This document shows positions 37,022 to 46,672 of a stretch of DNA of 64,000 nucleotides, in pieces. The stretch spans positions 98,298 to 162,297 of the forward strand of contig JAFEDD010000004.1 of the NCBI GenBank assembly GCA_018241765.1, given 5' to 3'. The DNA is from Pseudomonadota bacterium (GTDB taxonomy: Bacteria > Pseudomonadota > Gammaproteobacteria > Burkholderiales > Casimicrobiaceae). The notes beneath the pieces are model-generated. The model was not told where the DNA came from. It made no database searches and saw nothing but the letters and a program-made list of their open reading frames with translations. Numbering within the stretch: the first letter of the stretch is position 1; every line of letters starts with the position of its first letter. The translations under genes were made by a program, and so were the position numbers.

Positions 37022-39262
37022 CTACCATGAACAAGCGGTCGCTGCCTGGGCGGGCATCCCGCGCAACGAGTGTGGATAGCGCGCCGGCGTGTAGTTCTTG
37101 AATTCAGGTGGGTCGCTCGAGTTCGCCGCGCGATTCGGTGCCCGATTGAAATAGTCGCGCTCGGGCTTCAGGATTCGCTCGCATTCGACGTCGTGGTTCC
37201 CGTAGGCGGACAACAGCGCCTTGCCAGCATTCATGACGTTCCCGGTGTTTTGCCAGAAGTAGCCGCGACGCATCTGTGAGCGCGTCGGGTAGGCCATATC
37301 CTTGCATGTGATCGTCTTGGTTTGACCGTTGACGACGGTCGTGTAGTCCTCGACCGAGATGATCGGATTGACGTGCTGCTGCGATCCCGGACCGAACTTG
37401 TTGCAGAACACGACGCCATCGCCGCCGCGCAGCCCCATCGTCGCGGGCGGGCCATCCATGCCGGATGCCATGCGAAACTCGTTGTCGTAAATCTCGAAGC
37501 TGCGCGTGCCCCAACCGTTACCGCCCGTGTAGCCATGGGCGTCGACCGGGCTGAACCAGCGCCACGGCTGCCCGCGCAGCTGCGTCACGACGTTGTGGCG
37601 GAAGACGTAGCGTGCCCCCAGGTTGGCAGCCACGCTGTGGCGGTCGCCCGCGAAATCATTGTCCTCGATGAACACCACGTTCTCGCTGCCCAGCGCGAGC
37701 GGCATTTCCGGTCCGCCGCCGGTGCTGCCGTAGACGGCCACGCCGTATCCGAGACAGTCATCCGACGAAGGGGCGCACTTGTAGTTTTCGCGGAAGATGT
37801 TGCCGTAGATCACGCCACGTGAATCATTGCCCTCGACGCTCAACGCGGCGTTGGAGAATTTCTCGAAGCGCATGTCGTGAATCTTGAAGTCCTTGCAGCT
37901 CTCTTCAAGCGTCACGCCGGAGTCTTCATCGAGATTTTTTTGTGCATCGGTCTGTTCATCATCGTTGCCGCGGAATGTGATGCCGGACATTTCGACGGTT
38001 CCACCGTTGCTGCAATTGATACGCAGCATGTAGCGCGCCGTATCGTTGTAACCCATGGTGCGCGGTACGGCACCCGTGCGATGCAGGATGGTCGTGTCGC
38101 GTCCCGCGCCGCGGATGATGATGCCCGCGTTGACGCGAACCTGTTTCTTGTCCGTCCAGTTGCAATATCCCCCAGGAATATTCACTACGGTGCCGGGGCC
38201 GCGCTGGTTCGCCGTCGTCAACGCTGCCTGCACGTCGTCACGCCCGCAGCTCTGGGCGTTCACTTCGTTGCTCGAGGCGTTCACCGTCAACGTCACCACA
38301 TTGCTGTCCACGCTGCCGACGGCGTTGCCGACTCGCACGCGGACGGTGCTTGCGTTGTCGGCGAGCTGGACGTTGCTCAGCGTGCAACTCGCGCCCGTGC
38401 AGCCGGCGATGGGCGTGGTCGGGTTGGACCCCGTGCCTCGCAGCCAGCCATAGCTGAGCGGCGCCGTGCCGCTGGCGACCACGCTGAAGGTCGCGCTGGC
38501 GCCCACATTGACACTGACGCTGGCTGGTTGTTGAGTGATCGAGGGCGCGACGGCGATCGTCAACCGCGCGAGTTCGCTCGGCACATTGGTCGAGTATTTG
38601 TCATACACCTGAACACTGTAACGGCCGGCACTTGCGGCGACCACGGGGTTCACCGTGCAGGTCGCGGTCGAGCAGTCATTCAGGCGCGTCGCGTTGCCCT
38701 GATCGTCGCGGTAATACCAGTTGTAGCGATACGGCCCCACCCCATCGTGCGTGACGGTGAATGAGGCAGACTGGCCGACGGCGGCCGTGACTGGCGCGGG
38801 GTGCGTGAGAATGCGCAGCGTCGGACAACCTGCGGCAAGGTACTCGCTGATCGTCCCGGCCGTCGTACGCTTGGCGACGGCAACGTGATCGAGCCCTGCC
38901 GTCAACGCCTCGCCCTGGAAGCCGGCCATCGCGCGGGCAATCAAGGTGGCGTCGTTCAGTTCGAACCGCCAGTCGGCGTCGACGTCGAGCCCCTGAGTGT
39001 GATCTGCAATGAAGGATTCGATGGTGGAGGATGTCAGTCCCGGTCGGATGCCCGCCACCAGCGCATTGCCGCGCAGGCCGAGCGCATAGCGGGTCAGCAG
39101 CAGTCCATCGACGGTGAGCCGAGGCCCTCCGGTGCCAGCGCTGACGTTGAACGGGCAGTTGGCGACCTGCGCCGATGCCGGAGCGGTGGACACGACGCCC
39201 AAGAGCGCAGCGGTAGCGAGTGCGTACCACGACGAAAGCGAACCAGATGGGATATTGGGCAT
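37022..39262 (-). CDS. Secreted multidomain protein: dockerin-like, two Ig-like domains, parallel beta-helix
   Basis: 746 residues. Signal peptide 1-31 (cleavage near ASAQ). Residues about 48-130 form a dockerin-like calcium-binding pair (VDGLLLTRYALGLRGNAL and DVDADWRFELNDATLIARAM). Two immunoglobulin-like domains follow (about 152-240, 241-330), each with a short Cys pair. From about 340 to 720 comes a right-handed parallel beta-helix like those of pectate lyases (VNIPGGYCNWTDKKQVRVNAG, GITFRGNDD, IYGNIFRENY, FIEDNDFAGDRHSV). Catalytic activity is not certain. Likely secreted and surface- or polysaccharide-associated. Confidence 0.82.
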   Translation of the reverse strand: MPNIPSGSLSSWYALATAALLGVVSTAPASAQVANCPFNVSAGTGGPRLTVDGLLLTRYALGLRGNALVAGIRPGLTSSTIESFIADHTQGLDVDADWRFELNDATLIARAMAGFQGEALTAGLDHVAVAKRTTAGTISEYLAAGCPTLRILTHPAPVTAAVGQSASFTVTHDGVGPYRYNWYYRDDQGNATRLNDCSTATCTVNPVVAASAGRYSVQVYDKYSTNVPSELARLTIAVAPSITQQPASVSVNVGASATFSVVASGTAPLSYGWLRGTGSNPTTPIAGCTGASCTLSNVQLADNASTVRVRVGNAVGSVDSNVVTLTVNASSNEVNAQSCGRDDVQAALTTANQRGPGTVVNIPGGYCNWTDKKQVRVNAGIIIRGAGRDTTILHRTGAVPRTMGYNDTARYMLRINCSNGGTVEMSGITFRGNDDEQTDAQKNLDEDSGVTLEESCKDFKIHDMRFEKFSNAALSVEGNDSRGVIYGNIFRENYKCAPSSDDCLGYGVAVYGSTGGGPEMPLALGSENVVFIEDNDFAGDRHSVAANLGARYVFRHNVVTQLRGQPWRWFSPVDAHGYTGGNGWGTRSFEIYDNEFRMASGMDGPPATMGLRGGDGVVFCNKFGPGSQQHVNPIISVEDYTTVVNGQTKTITCKDMAYPTRSQMRRGYFWQNTGNVMNAGKALLSAYGNHDVECERILKPERDYFNRAPNRAANSSDPPEFKNYTPARYPHSLRGMPAQAATACSW

Positions 39263-39464
39263 GATTCGAGAGCCGCGAAGTTCATCACACGCGCGTCACG
39301 CCGGATAGGCACGCGCGCTCGAGTGTTGCCGCAAAACCGCGCGGTTGGCGCGATTCGGAACAGGCATTCAAACAATGCATTTGTCATGACAACTGCGCGA
39401 TTCAAACATAAAGGGCATGCATCCGCAAGCGCCGATGCATGCACGAAACGAACCTACCCTTCCC

Positions 39465-40934
39465 TCAAGGCGTCGTCTTGGCGCTGCAGAACACCGCCCC
39501 TTCGGCAACCCAGCCCTGCGCCGTCATCGCGTTATAGGCCGCGATCGTCGTCGTGTAACGATGGTTGCCATCGTTCTGCGCGACGCGATTGTTGAACGAG
39601 CGATAGACCTTGTTCGGCGCGTAACTGGGGCAGGCGCCGTTCAGTGGCGGATACAGCGCGAAGTCGTACCCTTCGAAGACGAACATCGGGTTGCCGGTGT
39701 TGGTGATCAGCGTGCAGTCGCTTGGCTGTCCGTAGAAGTGAGAATTGGACCCGCCCAGATTCGGTGGAAGGTAGAAGCGGCAGATCGGCAAACTGCCCTG
39801 CGGCGCTCCCGACGCCGGGAAGCCGACGAACGCCGCCCCGGTGCGCTGATAGAGCGTCGGGTAGCGGTCGAGCAGCGCCTGCTCGTTCGGGCGACCGCTG
39901 ACGAAGTAGTGATTCAGCGCCGGCACGAAGTACTCGACCACATTGCGGTATCCCGCCTCGCGGTCCCCCGTCACCTGAATGCCCCGGGTACCGCGGACGG
40001 TGTCGAGCGGCGCGTCGGTCCCATCGGTCTCGACGACGCCGGGGCAACTGCCGCTCGCGGCATTGGCGAAGTAAACGTTGCCCGCACTGCTGCTGAGCAC
40101 CTCCTGGGTAAAGGTGATCGTGGAACCCTTCTTGACCAACGCGCCACCGAAGTCCCATTCGATCTCTTGAGCACCGCTGGCGAACGACAACGATTTGGTT
40201 TGCGCCTCACCGATGACGCTGCCATTGAAAGCGTCCTGCCGCGCCGTGATGCGCACCGTAGCCCCGCCCGCCGAGTCACCGCTGTAGCGCAGCTTGACCT
40301 TGCGCAAGGTCTCGCCCGGGTAATTCGTGATGTAGAGACCTCGCGTGATCCGATCTCCACCCGTCCCAAAGGGGCAACTGTAGAACGTCTGTGTCACGGC
40401 GCGCCCGCGCACTTCGACACCCAGGCGATTTGCACGCACCGAACTCAACGGCGGCTGCGTGTTTTCCGTTTCGACGACGTGATTGCAGTGGGTCTGGGAG
40501 CCAACATCGAAATAGACACTCGATCCGGGGCCGGTCGCGGTCACGGCCAACGCGACGGTGCTGCCCGGCGCGACAGGCTGATCGCCCAATTCATACGTCA
40601 CGTCGACGCCATTGCCGTTGTCCCCGGAGAGTGTCACCGACGCCGTATAGGGCTCACCGATGACCGGGCCGTCGAAGCTTCCGCGCCGTGCGGTCAGCGT
40701 GATGAGATACGGGCCGGCAATCTGCGCACTGTGGCGCAGCTTGACCGAACGCAGGCTCTGGCCCGGAAAATCGGTCAGGTACAGGCCGCGGCTGATGAGG
40801 TCACCGCTCGCGGTCGTGCCGGGCGAGAAGGAACAGGAAAGCAAGACCTCGGCCCGCGCCGAGGTCATTGCGCCAACAAAGACAAGTGTCGCCGCGACAA
40901 GCCATCGCGGCATCCAGTGCATGGATGCGAGCAT
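39465..40934 (-). CDS. Secreted protein with C-terminal DUF5648 domain
   Basis: 489 residues from ATG 40934, which has AGGGGG 9 bp upstream and opens a clean signal peptide (MLASMHWMPRWLVAATLVFV ... SARA). Two repeated beta-sandwich modules occur at about 27-160 and 170-320 (SRGLYLTDFPGQSLRSVKLR and TRGLYITNYPGETLRKVKLR mark the same strand). The last 150 residues match DUF5648 (VEYFVPALNHYFVSG, LPICRFYLPPNLGGSNSHFY, SFNNRVAQNDGNHRYT, WVAEGAVFC), a domain found at the ends of secreted betaproteobacterial proteins. Function unknown. It lies 200 bp upstream of the beta-helix protein gene on the same strand. Confidence 0.82.
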   Translation of the reverse strand: MLASMHWMPRWLVAATLVFVGAMTSARAEVLLSCSFSPGTTASGDLISRGLYLTDFPGQSLRSVKLRHSAQIAGPYLITLTARRGSFDGPVIGEPYTASVTLSGDNGNGVDVTYELGDQPVAPGSTVALAVTATGPGSSVYFDVGSQTHCNHVVETENTQPPLSSVRANRLGVEVRGRAVTQTFYSCPFGTGGDRITRGLYITNYPGETLRKVKLRYSGDSAGGATVRITARQDAFNGSVIGEAQTKSLSFASGAQEIEWDFGGALVKKGSTITFTQEVLSSSAGNVYFANAASGSCPGVVETDGTDAPLDTVRGTRGIQVTGDREAGYRNVVEYFVPALNHYFVSGRPNEQALLDRYPTLYQRTGAAFVGFPASGAPQGSLPICRFYLPPNLGGSNSHFYGQPSDCTLITNTGNPMFVFEGYDFALYPPLNGACPSYAPNKVYRSFNNRVAQNDGNHRYTTTIAAYNAMTAQGWVAEGAVFCSAKTTP

Positions 40935-41042
40935 GAATCGGAACCCCCTGAAATGCGGCATCGAATGACGCCGTTGCCCGAACAGACGCAATGCCGCGGC
41001 GTGCTACGACATAACGCGACGCGATACCCGCCCTGGCGCCAC

Positions 41043-42596
41043 TCAGGATTCGCGACTGGCGAGATGTCGCTGCTGACGCGCCGGCGTGGCCGAACGCTTT
41101 GTGTCGGCGCGATCGCTGGCCACACTCAGCCCGCGCGTCATGAACGACAACCGCCCCTTGCTGCCACTTTGAACGTAGTCCGCCAGCACCGCCTGCTGCG
41201 CGGCTTCGACACTCGCGGCAGCGGTTTCCGTCAGCCAGCGATAAACCAGGTCGAGCATGCGTTCGAGCGCGATCTGATGGGTCGCTCCGGTCTCGGCGTA
41301 CAGCCAGTCGCTCAATGCGAGGAATCGCTGGAACGCACTGTGTGGCGGCTCGGCCAGAATCAGTGGCAGCGTCCGTCCGAAGCGGCCCGAGTTGCCGATC
41401 AGATCCCAAAACCGCGCGAAGCGAGTGATTCGCTGCACGTCGGCGAACGAGAGCTGATCGTTGGCGAGAATGGTGTAGGGCGCCATCGGGCTGTAGCGCA
41501 TCGCAAAGCGCTGCGTGTGGCGACGGATCGGCGCACCGCGCAGCCGCTTCAGGATGCCGACCTGAATCTCGTGCGGACCCAGCCGCACCAGCGTGTCGAA
41601 CCCTTCACCAAAACTCGCGAACGATTCGCCCGGCAACCCAGCGATCAAATCGACGTGCAGGTGCGCATGGGCATGCGCGTGCAGCCAGCGCAGATTGTCC
41701 TTGGCGCGCTCGTTGTCCTGCTTGCGCGAGATGTTCGCCTGCACTTGCGGGTTCCACGTCTGGATGCCGATCTCGAATTGCAGTGTCCCGGCAGGAAAGC
41801 GCGAAATGCTCGCCTTCAATTTGTCGGGCAGATGATCGGGAATCAGCTCGAAGTGCGCGAAGCATGGGTCGTCGGGCCGCGCCTCGATGCGCTCCAGAAA
41901 GAATTCGAGGATGGTGAGCGACGTGCGCACGTTGAGGTTGAACGTGCGATCGACGAATTTGAAGGTGCGTGCGCCGCGCTCGTACAGGGCGGCCAGTTCG
42001 GCGAGGAATCGTTCCAGCGGGAAGGGCAGCGCCGTGCGATCGAGCGACGACAGGCAGAACTCGCACTTGAACGGGCAGCCGCGCGAGGCCTCGACGAAGA
42101 GGTTGCGACGCGCGATGTCCTCGTCCGTGTAGTAGGCATAGGGAAGTTTGAGTTCCGCGAGGTCCGGCACCTCACCGGCGAGGATCTTCGTCTCTGGCGC
42201 GCCGCCCTGAAGCAGCACCCGGGCAAGGCGGTTGAAGGCGAGATCGCCCTGCCCCGTCACCACGTGGTCGGCCAAGTCATGGATGCGCTGTTCGGTCGTC
42301 TCATGACTGACTTCGGGCCCACCGACGACGACACGAATTTGCGGGGCGACCACTTTCAGCATGGCGATGAGCTGGGTCGTCTCCTCGACGTTCCAGATGT
42401 AGACACCCAACCCGATCACCTTCGGCTCCAGCGCGAGCAGCGTCTCGAGCAGCGTCTCGGTGCGACTGCCGATGACGAATTCGACGATGCGGGCATCGGC
42501 GCGCAAATCGTCATCGAGATTGGCGTAGAGATAACGCAACCCCAGGGACGCGTTGGCGTAGCGGGTGTTGAGCGTGCAGAGAACGAGCGCTGGCAT
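41043..42596 (-). CDS. B12-binding radical SAM protein with C-terminal DUF4080
   Basis: 517 residues from ATG 42596. N-terminal cobalamin-binding-like Rossmann domain (about 1-140: LCTLNTRYANASLGLRYLYANL, VIGLGVYIWNV, RVVVGGPEVSHE). Radical-SAM domain with the cluster cysteines C174, C178, C181 (RGCPFKCEFC). A C-terminal DUF4080 helical domain follows from about 360. This class of B12/SAM enzymes carries out methylations or rearrangements, often with unknown substrates. It is single and divergent from ggt with no biosynthetic partners nearby. Confidence 0.88.
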   Translation of the reverse strand: MPALVLCTLNTRYANASLGLRYLYANLDDDLRADARIVEFVIGSRTETLLETLLALEPKVIGLGVYIWNVEETTQLIAMLKVVAPQIRVVVGGPEVSHETTEQRIHDLADHVVTGQGDLAFNRLARVLLQGGAPETKILAGEVPDLAELKLPYAYYTDEDIARRNLFVEASRGCPFKCEFCLSSLDRTALPFPLERFLAELAALYERGARTFKFVDRTFNLNVRTSLTILEFFLERIEARPDDPCFAHFELIPDHLPDKLKASISRFPAGTLQFEIGIQTWNPQVQANISRKQDNERAKDNLRWLHAHAHAHLHVDLIAGLPGESFASFGEGFDTLVRLGPHEIQVGILKRLRGAPIRRHTQRFAMRYSPMAPYTILANDQLSFADVQRITRFARFWDLIGNSGRFGRTLPLILAEPPHSAFQRFLALSDWLYAETGATHQIALERMLDLVYRWLTETAAASVEAAQQAVLADYVQSGSKGRLSFMTRGLSVASDRADTKRSATPARQQRHLASRES

Positions 42597-42662
42597 GCCG
42601 CCATTATCGGGGAGGCGGGATAATGCCCGCATCCCGTCTTCCTCAGCCCCAAGGCCCCGCTC

Positions 42663-44249
42663 ATGTCGTTCGATTACGCGCGTCCCTACCCCAGTGCCCG
42701 CTCACCGCTGATGGCTCGCCATGCCGTCGCCACCAGCCATCCGCTCGCGGCTCAGGCGGGTGTGGCGACGCTGCGCGCGGGCGGCAGTGCCATCGACGCC
42801 GCGATTGCGACCGCCGCCGCGCTGACGGTGCTCGAACCCACCGGCAATGGTCTGGGCAGCGATCTGTTCGCGCTGGTCTGGAGCCCCGAGGACGACGCGC
42901 TGGCCGGACTCAACTCGTCCGGCCGCTCGCCGCAGGCGTGGACGGCCGAGACCTTTCACGGACTTCACGAGATGCCGGCGCTCGGCTGGATGAGCGTCTC
43001 GGTGCCGGGCATGGTGGCCGGATGGGTCGCGCTATGGAAGCGCTGGGGCAAATTGCCCTTTGCGCAGTTGCTCGCACCGGCCATCGAATACGCCGAACGC
43101 GGCTTCGCCGTGCCTCCGATCATCGCCATGCAGTGGGCGCGCGCCGTGCCACGATTGCGTGATCAGCCCGGCTTTGCCGAGCACTTCATGCCCGGCGGGC
43201 GGGCACCACACGCGGGAGAAGTCTTTCGCAACCCGGCACAGGCGGAGACGCTGCGGCTGATCGCGGAGAGCGAAGGGGAATCGTTCTACCGCGGGCAACT
43301 CGCCGCGCGCATCGTCGCGCACGCGAAGGCGCACGGCGGCATGATGACCGGCATCGATCTGGCCGCCCACAGCGCCGACTGGGTCGAGCCGATCCGCATC
43401 GGCTACCGTGGCTACGAGGTCGCGGAAATCCCGCCCAACGGGCAGGGCATTGCCGCGCTGATGGCGCTCGGCATGCTGGAGCCGTTCGATCTCGCCGCGC
43501 TCGGTCCGCAGCACCCCGATTACTGGCATCTAGCGATGGAGGCGATGAAGCTCGCCTTCCGTGACGTCCACGCGCAGGTAGCCGACCCGGCGCACATGCG
43601 CGTTTCGCCCTCGGAATTGCTCGATCGCGATTTCCTGCGTCGGCGCGCGGCGCTGATCGACCCGAAGCGCGCACAGGATTTCTCGCCCAGCGCCGAATTG
43701 CGTGGCGGCACGGTGTACCTGACGGCGGGCGACGAGCGCGGCATGATGGTCTCGCTGATCCAATCCAACTACAACGGCTTTGGCTCCGGAGTCGTCGTCG
43801 ACGGCATCGCGATGCAAAACCGGGCGCGTGATTTCTCGCTCGACCCGGCGCATCCCAATCACGTCGCCGGTGGCAAGCGCCCCTTCCACACGATCATCCC
43901 CGGCTTCATCCTGAAGGACGGGCGAGCGCAGGCCGCCTTCGGCGTCATGGGCGGCCACGTGCAGCCGCAGGGTCACCTGCAGACGGCCATCCGCCTCATC
44001 GATTTCCACGAGAACCCGCAGGCGGCGCTCGATGCGCCGCGCTTTCGCGTCGAAAGCGGCCTCGAGGTCAACCTCGAACCGTGGGCGGGCGACGCGCTGC
44101 GCGCCGCGCTGGCCGAGCGCGGGCATCGCTTCAAGCCATTTGCCGGAACCGAGATGGATTTTGGCTGCGGCCAGATTCTCTGGCGAGAGGGAGACGGCTA
44201 CATCGTCGGCAGTGACCCACGGCGAGACGGCACCGCCGCCGGTTATTGA
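42663..44249 (+). CDS. Gamma-glutamyltransferase family protein
   Basis: 528 residues. Ntn-hydrolase of the GGT family: SPLMARHAVATSHPLAAQAG and GGSAIDAAIATAAALTVLEPTGNGLGSD at the N-terminus, with the probable autocleavage nucleophile T350 in RGGTVYLTAGDERG. The usual TTH motif is replaced here, but MVSLIQSNYNGFGSGVV and the C-terminal GKRPFHTIIPGFIL match the small subunit. No signal peptide is seen, so it is a cytoplasmic or oxamate-amidohydrolase-like branch rather than the periplasmic glutathione enzyme. Acts on gamma-glutamyl or related amides (inference). Confidence 0.87.
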   Translation: MSFDYARPYPSARSPLMARHAVATSHPLAAQAGVATLRAGGSAIDAAIATAAALTVLEPTGNGLGSDLFALVWSPEDDALAGLNSSGRSPQAWTAETFHGLHEMPALGWMSVSVPGMVAGWVALWKRWGKLPFAQLLAPAIEYAERGFAVPPIIAMQWARAVPRLRDQPGFAEHFMPGGRAPHAGEVFRNPAQAETLRLIAESEGESFYRGQLAARIVAHAKAHGGMMTGIDLAAHSADWVEPIRIGYRGYEVAEIPPNGQGIAALMALGMLEPFDLAALGPQHPDYWHLAMEAMKLAFRDVHAQVADPAHMRVSPSELLDRDFLRRRAALIDPKRAQDFSPSAELRGGTVYLTAGDERGMMVSLIQSNYNGFGSGVVVDGIAMQNRARDFSLDPAHPNHVAGGKRPFHTIIPGFILKDGRAQAAFGVMGGHVQPQGHLQTAIRLIDFHENPQAALDAPRFRVESGLEVNLEPWAGDALRAALAERGHRFKPFAGTEMDFGCGQILWREGDGYIVGSDPRRDGTAAGY

Positions 44250-44357
44250 AGGACGCACTGACCACTGGCGCGAACGCTCGGCGCGCGCGATGGGCGTTGC
44301 CGCATGTCGCGCTGGCGGTCTACGGGACGGTCTGCGGCATTTGACACTCGCCCGTCG

Positions 44358-44687
44358 TCAGGCGACCGTCGGTGGCGGCGCGACTTCCGCCTCGACCCAC
44401 TGCACGTAGGCCGCACTGGCGGCTGCCACGGGCAGCGCGTAGATCGCGGGAAGCGCGTAGGGATGGTGCTCGTGCAGCCATGCCACGAGCGCAGGATACG
44501 CCGCGGCCGTGGTTTTCAGCAGCAGACGGACTTCGGTGGCGTGCTCGACGTTGCCCTGCCAGCGATAGACGCTTTGAATCGTCTCCCGCTGCACGCAGGC
44601 AGCGAGGCGGCGCTCGATCGCCATGTGCGCGATGCGCTCGGCATCACCGAGTTCGGTGACGGTGGTGTAGACGGCATAGAGTTGCAT
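44358..44687 (-). CDS. cutA: Divalent cation tolerance protein CutA
   Basis: 109 residues, the usual length. CutA1 trimer-forming fold: YTTVTELGDAERIAHMAIERRLAACVQ, VYRWQGNVEHATEVRLLLKTT, and the signature ALVAWLHEHHPYALPAIYALPV. GGGAGGG lies just upstream of ATG 44687. The biological role in bacteria is poorly defined (copper tolerance in older work). Convergent with ggt and divergent from folA. Confidence 0.94.
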   Translation of the reverse strand: MQLYAVYTTVTELGDAERIAHMAIERRLAACVQRETIQSVYRWQGNVEHATEVRLLLKTTAAAYPALVAWLHEHHPYALPAIYALPVAAASAAYVQWVEAEVAPPPTVA

Positions 44688-44799
44688 GATCCCTCCCGGG
44701 TGCCGCGTTTCGCTTGGCCTGGCACCGATCGATGCCGAGGATTTTGATGCGAATGAGCCGGCCCACGTCACCGTTCGTGCAACTTCTTAGAATCCCTGC

Positions 44800-45318
44800 A
44801 TGCCCCCTGCTTCTTCTCCCCGGCTCGCGCTGATCGCGGCGGTCGCGCGCAATGGCGTGATCGGCCGTGCCGGTACGCTCCCTTGGCATCTTTCCGACGA
44901 TCTGCGCCACTTCAAGACGCTGACGCTGGGGCACCGCATCGTGATGGGGCGACGCACCTGGCAATCCTTTCCAAGACCGTTGCCGCAGCGCGAGCATGTC
45001 GTCGTGTCGAGCCAGGCCTTGGCGCTGCCGCAGGGCGTGCACCGCGTGCCGAGCCTCACGGCGGCGCTGGCGTTGCCGCCACCGGCGTCGCTGCCGGTGT
45101 TCGTGATCGGCGGCAACGCGCTCTTTGCGGAAGCGTTGCCGCTTGCCGACACGCTCCATCTGACCGAGATCGATGCCGATGTCGAAGGCGACACGTACTT
45201 TCCGGCGTGGGATCGCGCGGCCTTTCGCGAGGTTTCGAGAGAAGAGCGGCGTGCTCCGTTATCGCGCGATGGCGCAGACGTGGCGTTCGCCTTCGTCCAT
45301 TACGAGCGACGGACGTGA
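44800..45318 (+). CDS. folA: Dihydrofolate reductase
   Basis: 172 residues. Reduces dihydrofolate to tetrahydrofolate. Motifs: ALIAAVARNGVIGRAGTLPWHLSDDLRHFK with the catalytic acid in the DDL region, VMGRRTWQSF for NADPH binding, and VFVIGGNALFAEAL. GTG of azlC overlaps its stop (GTGA), so folA, azlC and azlD are one translationally coupled run. thyA, the common partner, is not adjacent. Confidence 0.96.
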   Translation: MPPASSPRLALIAAVARNGVIGRAGTLPWHLSDDLRHFKTLTLGHRIVMGRRTWQSFPRPLPQREHVVVSSQALALPQGVHRVPSLTAALALPPPASLPVFVIGGNALFAEALPLADTLHLTEIDADVEGDTYFPAWDRAAFREVSREERRAPLSRDGADVAFAFVHYERRT

Positions 45319-46070
45319 GTGACACGGCGGTGACAGCCGACGCCCGGGCAGCGCGGCGGGCGGCGTTTCGTGCGGGGGTGCGCGAGTGTCTGCCGATGAT
45401 GCCGCCCTACATTCCGTTCGGGCTGGTCTGCGGGGTGGCCTCGGTGCAGGCGGGACTGGGCGAATGGGGGGCGCTGGCGCTGGCGGCATTCGCGTTCGCC
45501 GGGTCGGCGCAGGCGGTGCTGACGCAGTTTCTGATCAGCGGCGCGCCGCTCCTCGTGGCGGTGCTCTCGGGGCTCGTGGTGAATCTGCGCATGGCCGTCT
45601 ACAGCGCCGCCATCGCGCCGCGCCTCGCTGGCGCCAGCCGTGGCCAGCGCATACTGTGGGCCGCGTTCCTGGTCGATCAGACGTTCATGTTCGACGAGGT
45701 TCGCCATCAACGCGGCGAGCACCGCGATGCAGCGTTTTCGTTCTATCTCGGCACGGCGACCGTGCTCTGGCCATGGTGGCTGCTGATGAATGGCATCGGC
45801 GCCTTCGTCGGTGCGCAGTTGCCGGCGTCGTGGCAACTCGAATTCACGATTCCGCTGTCGTTCGTCGCGCTGGTGGTGCCGCTCCTGAAGGCACGCCCGC
45901 AGGCGATGGCGGCGGTGGTCGGCGGCGTGGCCGGCGTGGCGCTCTTCGCGTTGCCGCTCAAGCTCGGGCTGATCGCCGCCTGCCTGATCGGCACGCTGGC
46001 CGGTCTTGCCACCGACGCCCTGCTCGCACGGCGCGAATGGCGCCGCTCGCAGGCGGGAGATGCGTCATGA
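45315..46070 (+). CDS. azlC: AzlC-type branched-chain amino acid exporter, large subunit
   Basis: 251 residues from GTG 45315 (longer in-frame starts overlap folA and are not credible). AzlC signatures: FRAGVRECLPMMPPYIPFGLVCGVASVQAGL, FAFAGSAQAVLTQFLISGAPL and NLRMAVYSAAIAPRL, with six or seven transmembrane helices. With AzlD it forms an inner-membrane exporter of branched-chain amino acids. ATGA overlap with azlD. Confidence 0.93.
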   Translation: MSDTAVTADARAARRAAFRAGVRECLPMMPPYIPFGLVCGVASVQAGLGEWGALALAAFAFAGSAQAVLTQFLISGAPLLVAVLSGLVVNLRMAVYSAAIAPRLAGASRGQRILWAAFLVDQTFMFDEVRHQRGEHRDAAFSFYLGTATVLWPWWLLMNGIGAFVGAQLPASWQLEFTIPLSFVALVVPLLKARPQAMAAVVGGVAGVALFALPLKLGLIAACLIGTLAGLATDALLARREWRRSQAGDAS

Positions 46071-46408
46071 GCGTGGATTCACTGGGCAGCGTGAACGGCT
46101 GGATCGCCATCGTGCTGCTCGCCGTCGGCACCTTCATCATCCGCTTCTCGTTCATCGGACTGCTTGCCGGCAAGACGCTGCCGCCCCGCTTTGCCCGCAT
46201 GATGCAGCTCGCGGTTCCAGCCATCTTCGCCGGCCTCGTGCTGCCGCTCATCGTGATCGGCAGCCACGGCTTCGCGCTCGACGAGCGCTGGCCCCACGTC
46301 ATCGCGGCCATCGTCACCGGCCTCGTCGCCGCGTGGCGCGGCGGCATGTTCCTGCCCGTCGTCGCCGGCATGGCGGTGCTGCACGGCATCCTCGCGCTGG
46401 TGGCCTAG
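46067..46408 (+). CDS. azlD: AzlD-type branched-chain amino acid exporter, small subunit
   Basis: 113 residues with four transmembrane helices: WIAIVLLAVGTFIIRFSFIGLL, the RMMQLAVPAIFAGLVLP helix and the C-terminal WRGGMFLPVVAGMAVLHGILAL pair. Partner of AzlC, start overlapping its stop by 4 bp. Confidence 0.93.
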   Translation: MSVDSLGSVNGWIAIVLLAVGTFIIRFSFIGLLAGKTLPPRFARMMQLAVPAIFAGLVLPLIVIGSHGFALDERWPHVIAAIVTGLVAAWRGGMFLPVVAGMAVLHGILALVA

Positions 46409-46450
46409 CGCGCGGCCGGGCGCACGAAGTTTTCCCCCCAAAAAACGTAT

Positions 46451-46567
46451 CAACTTTTGCGTGAAAGGCGCATCCATGACGGGCTTGGAGCGCGAAATCG
46501 CCATAAGTCGACATCATGCGAAATCGACCTGCAAGCCCGTCATGGACGTCATTTGGCAGAAAAGCCA
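46451..46567. repeat. Dispersed palindromic element, copy D
   Basis: Starts caacttttgc (46451), left arm GCGCATCCATGACGGGCTTG from 46469, right arm CAAGCCCGTCATGGACGTC near 46532-46550, core AAGTCGACATC. The variable base pairs G with C across the arms. Outer positions mix two arm types (GCATCC on the left, GACGTC on the right). It lies between convergent genes azlD and the SDR gene. Confidence 0.78.
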
Positions 46568-46672
46568 TATGCCTTGCCGAGGCGATCGGACGAGCCCGTC
46601 GGCCGTCATCTTGCGTCGCCGGACACGTCGGCGCAACGTCACGACGACGGCTCAGGCGAGGCCGTGACGGCC

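Noticed and set aside
39417-42623. Plus-strand open frame of 1068 codons
   Set aside because: It is antisense to the DUF5648 and radical-SAM genes, which have clear domains, and it has no recognisable protein family. Long antisense frames are expected at this GC content.
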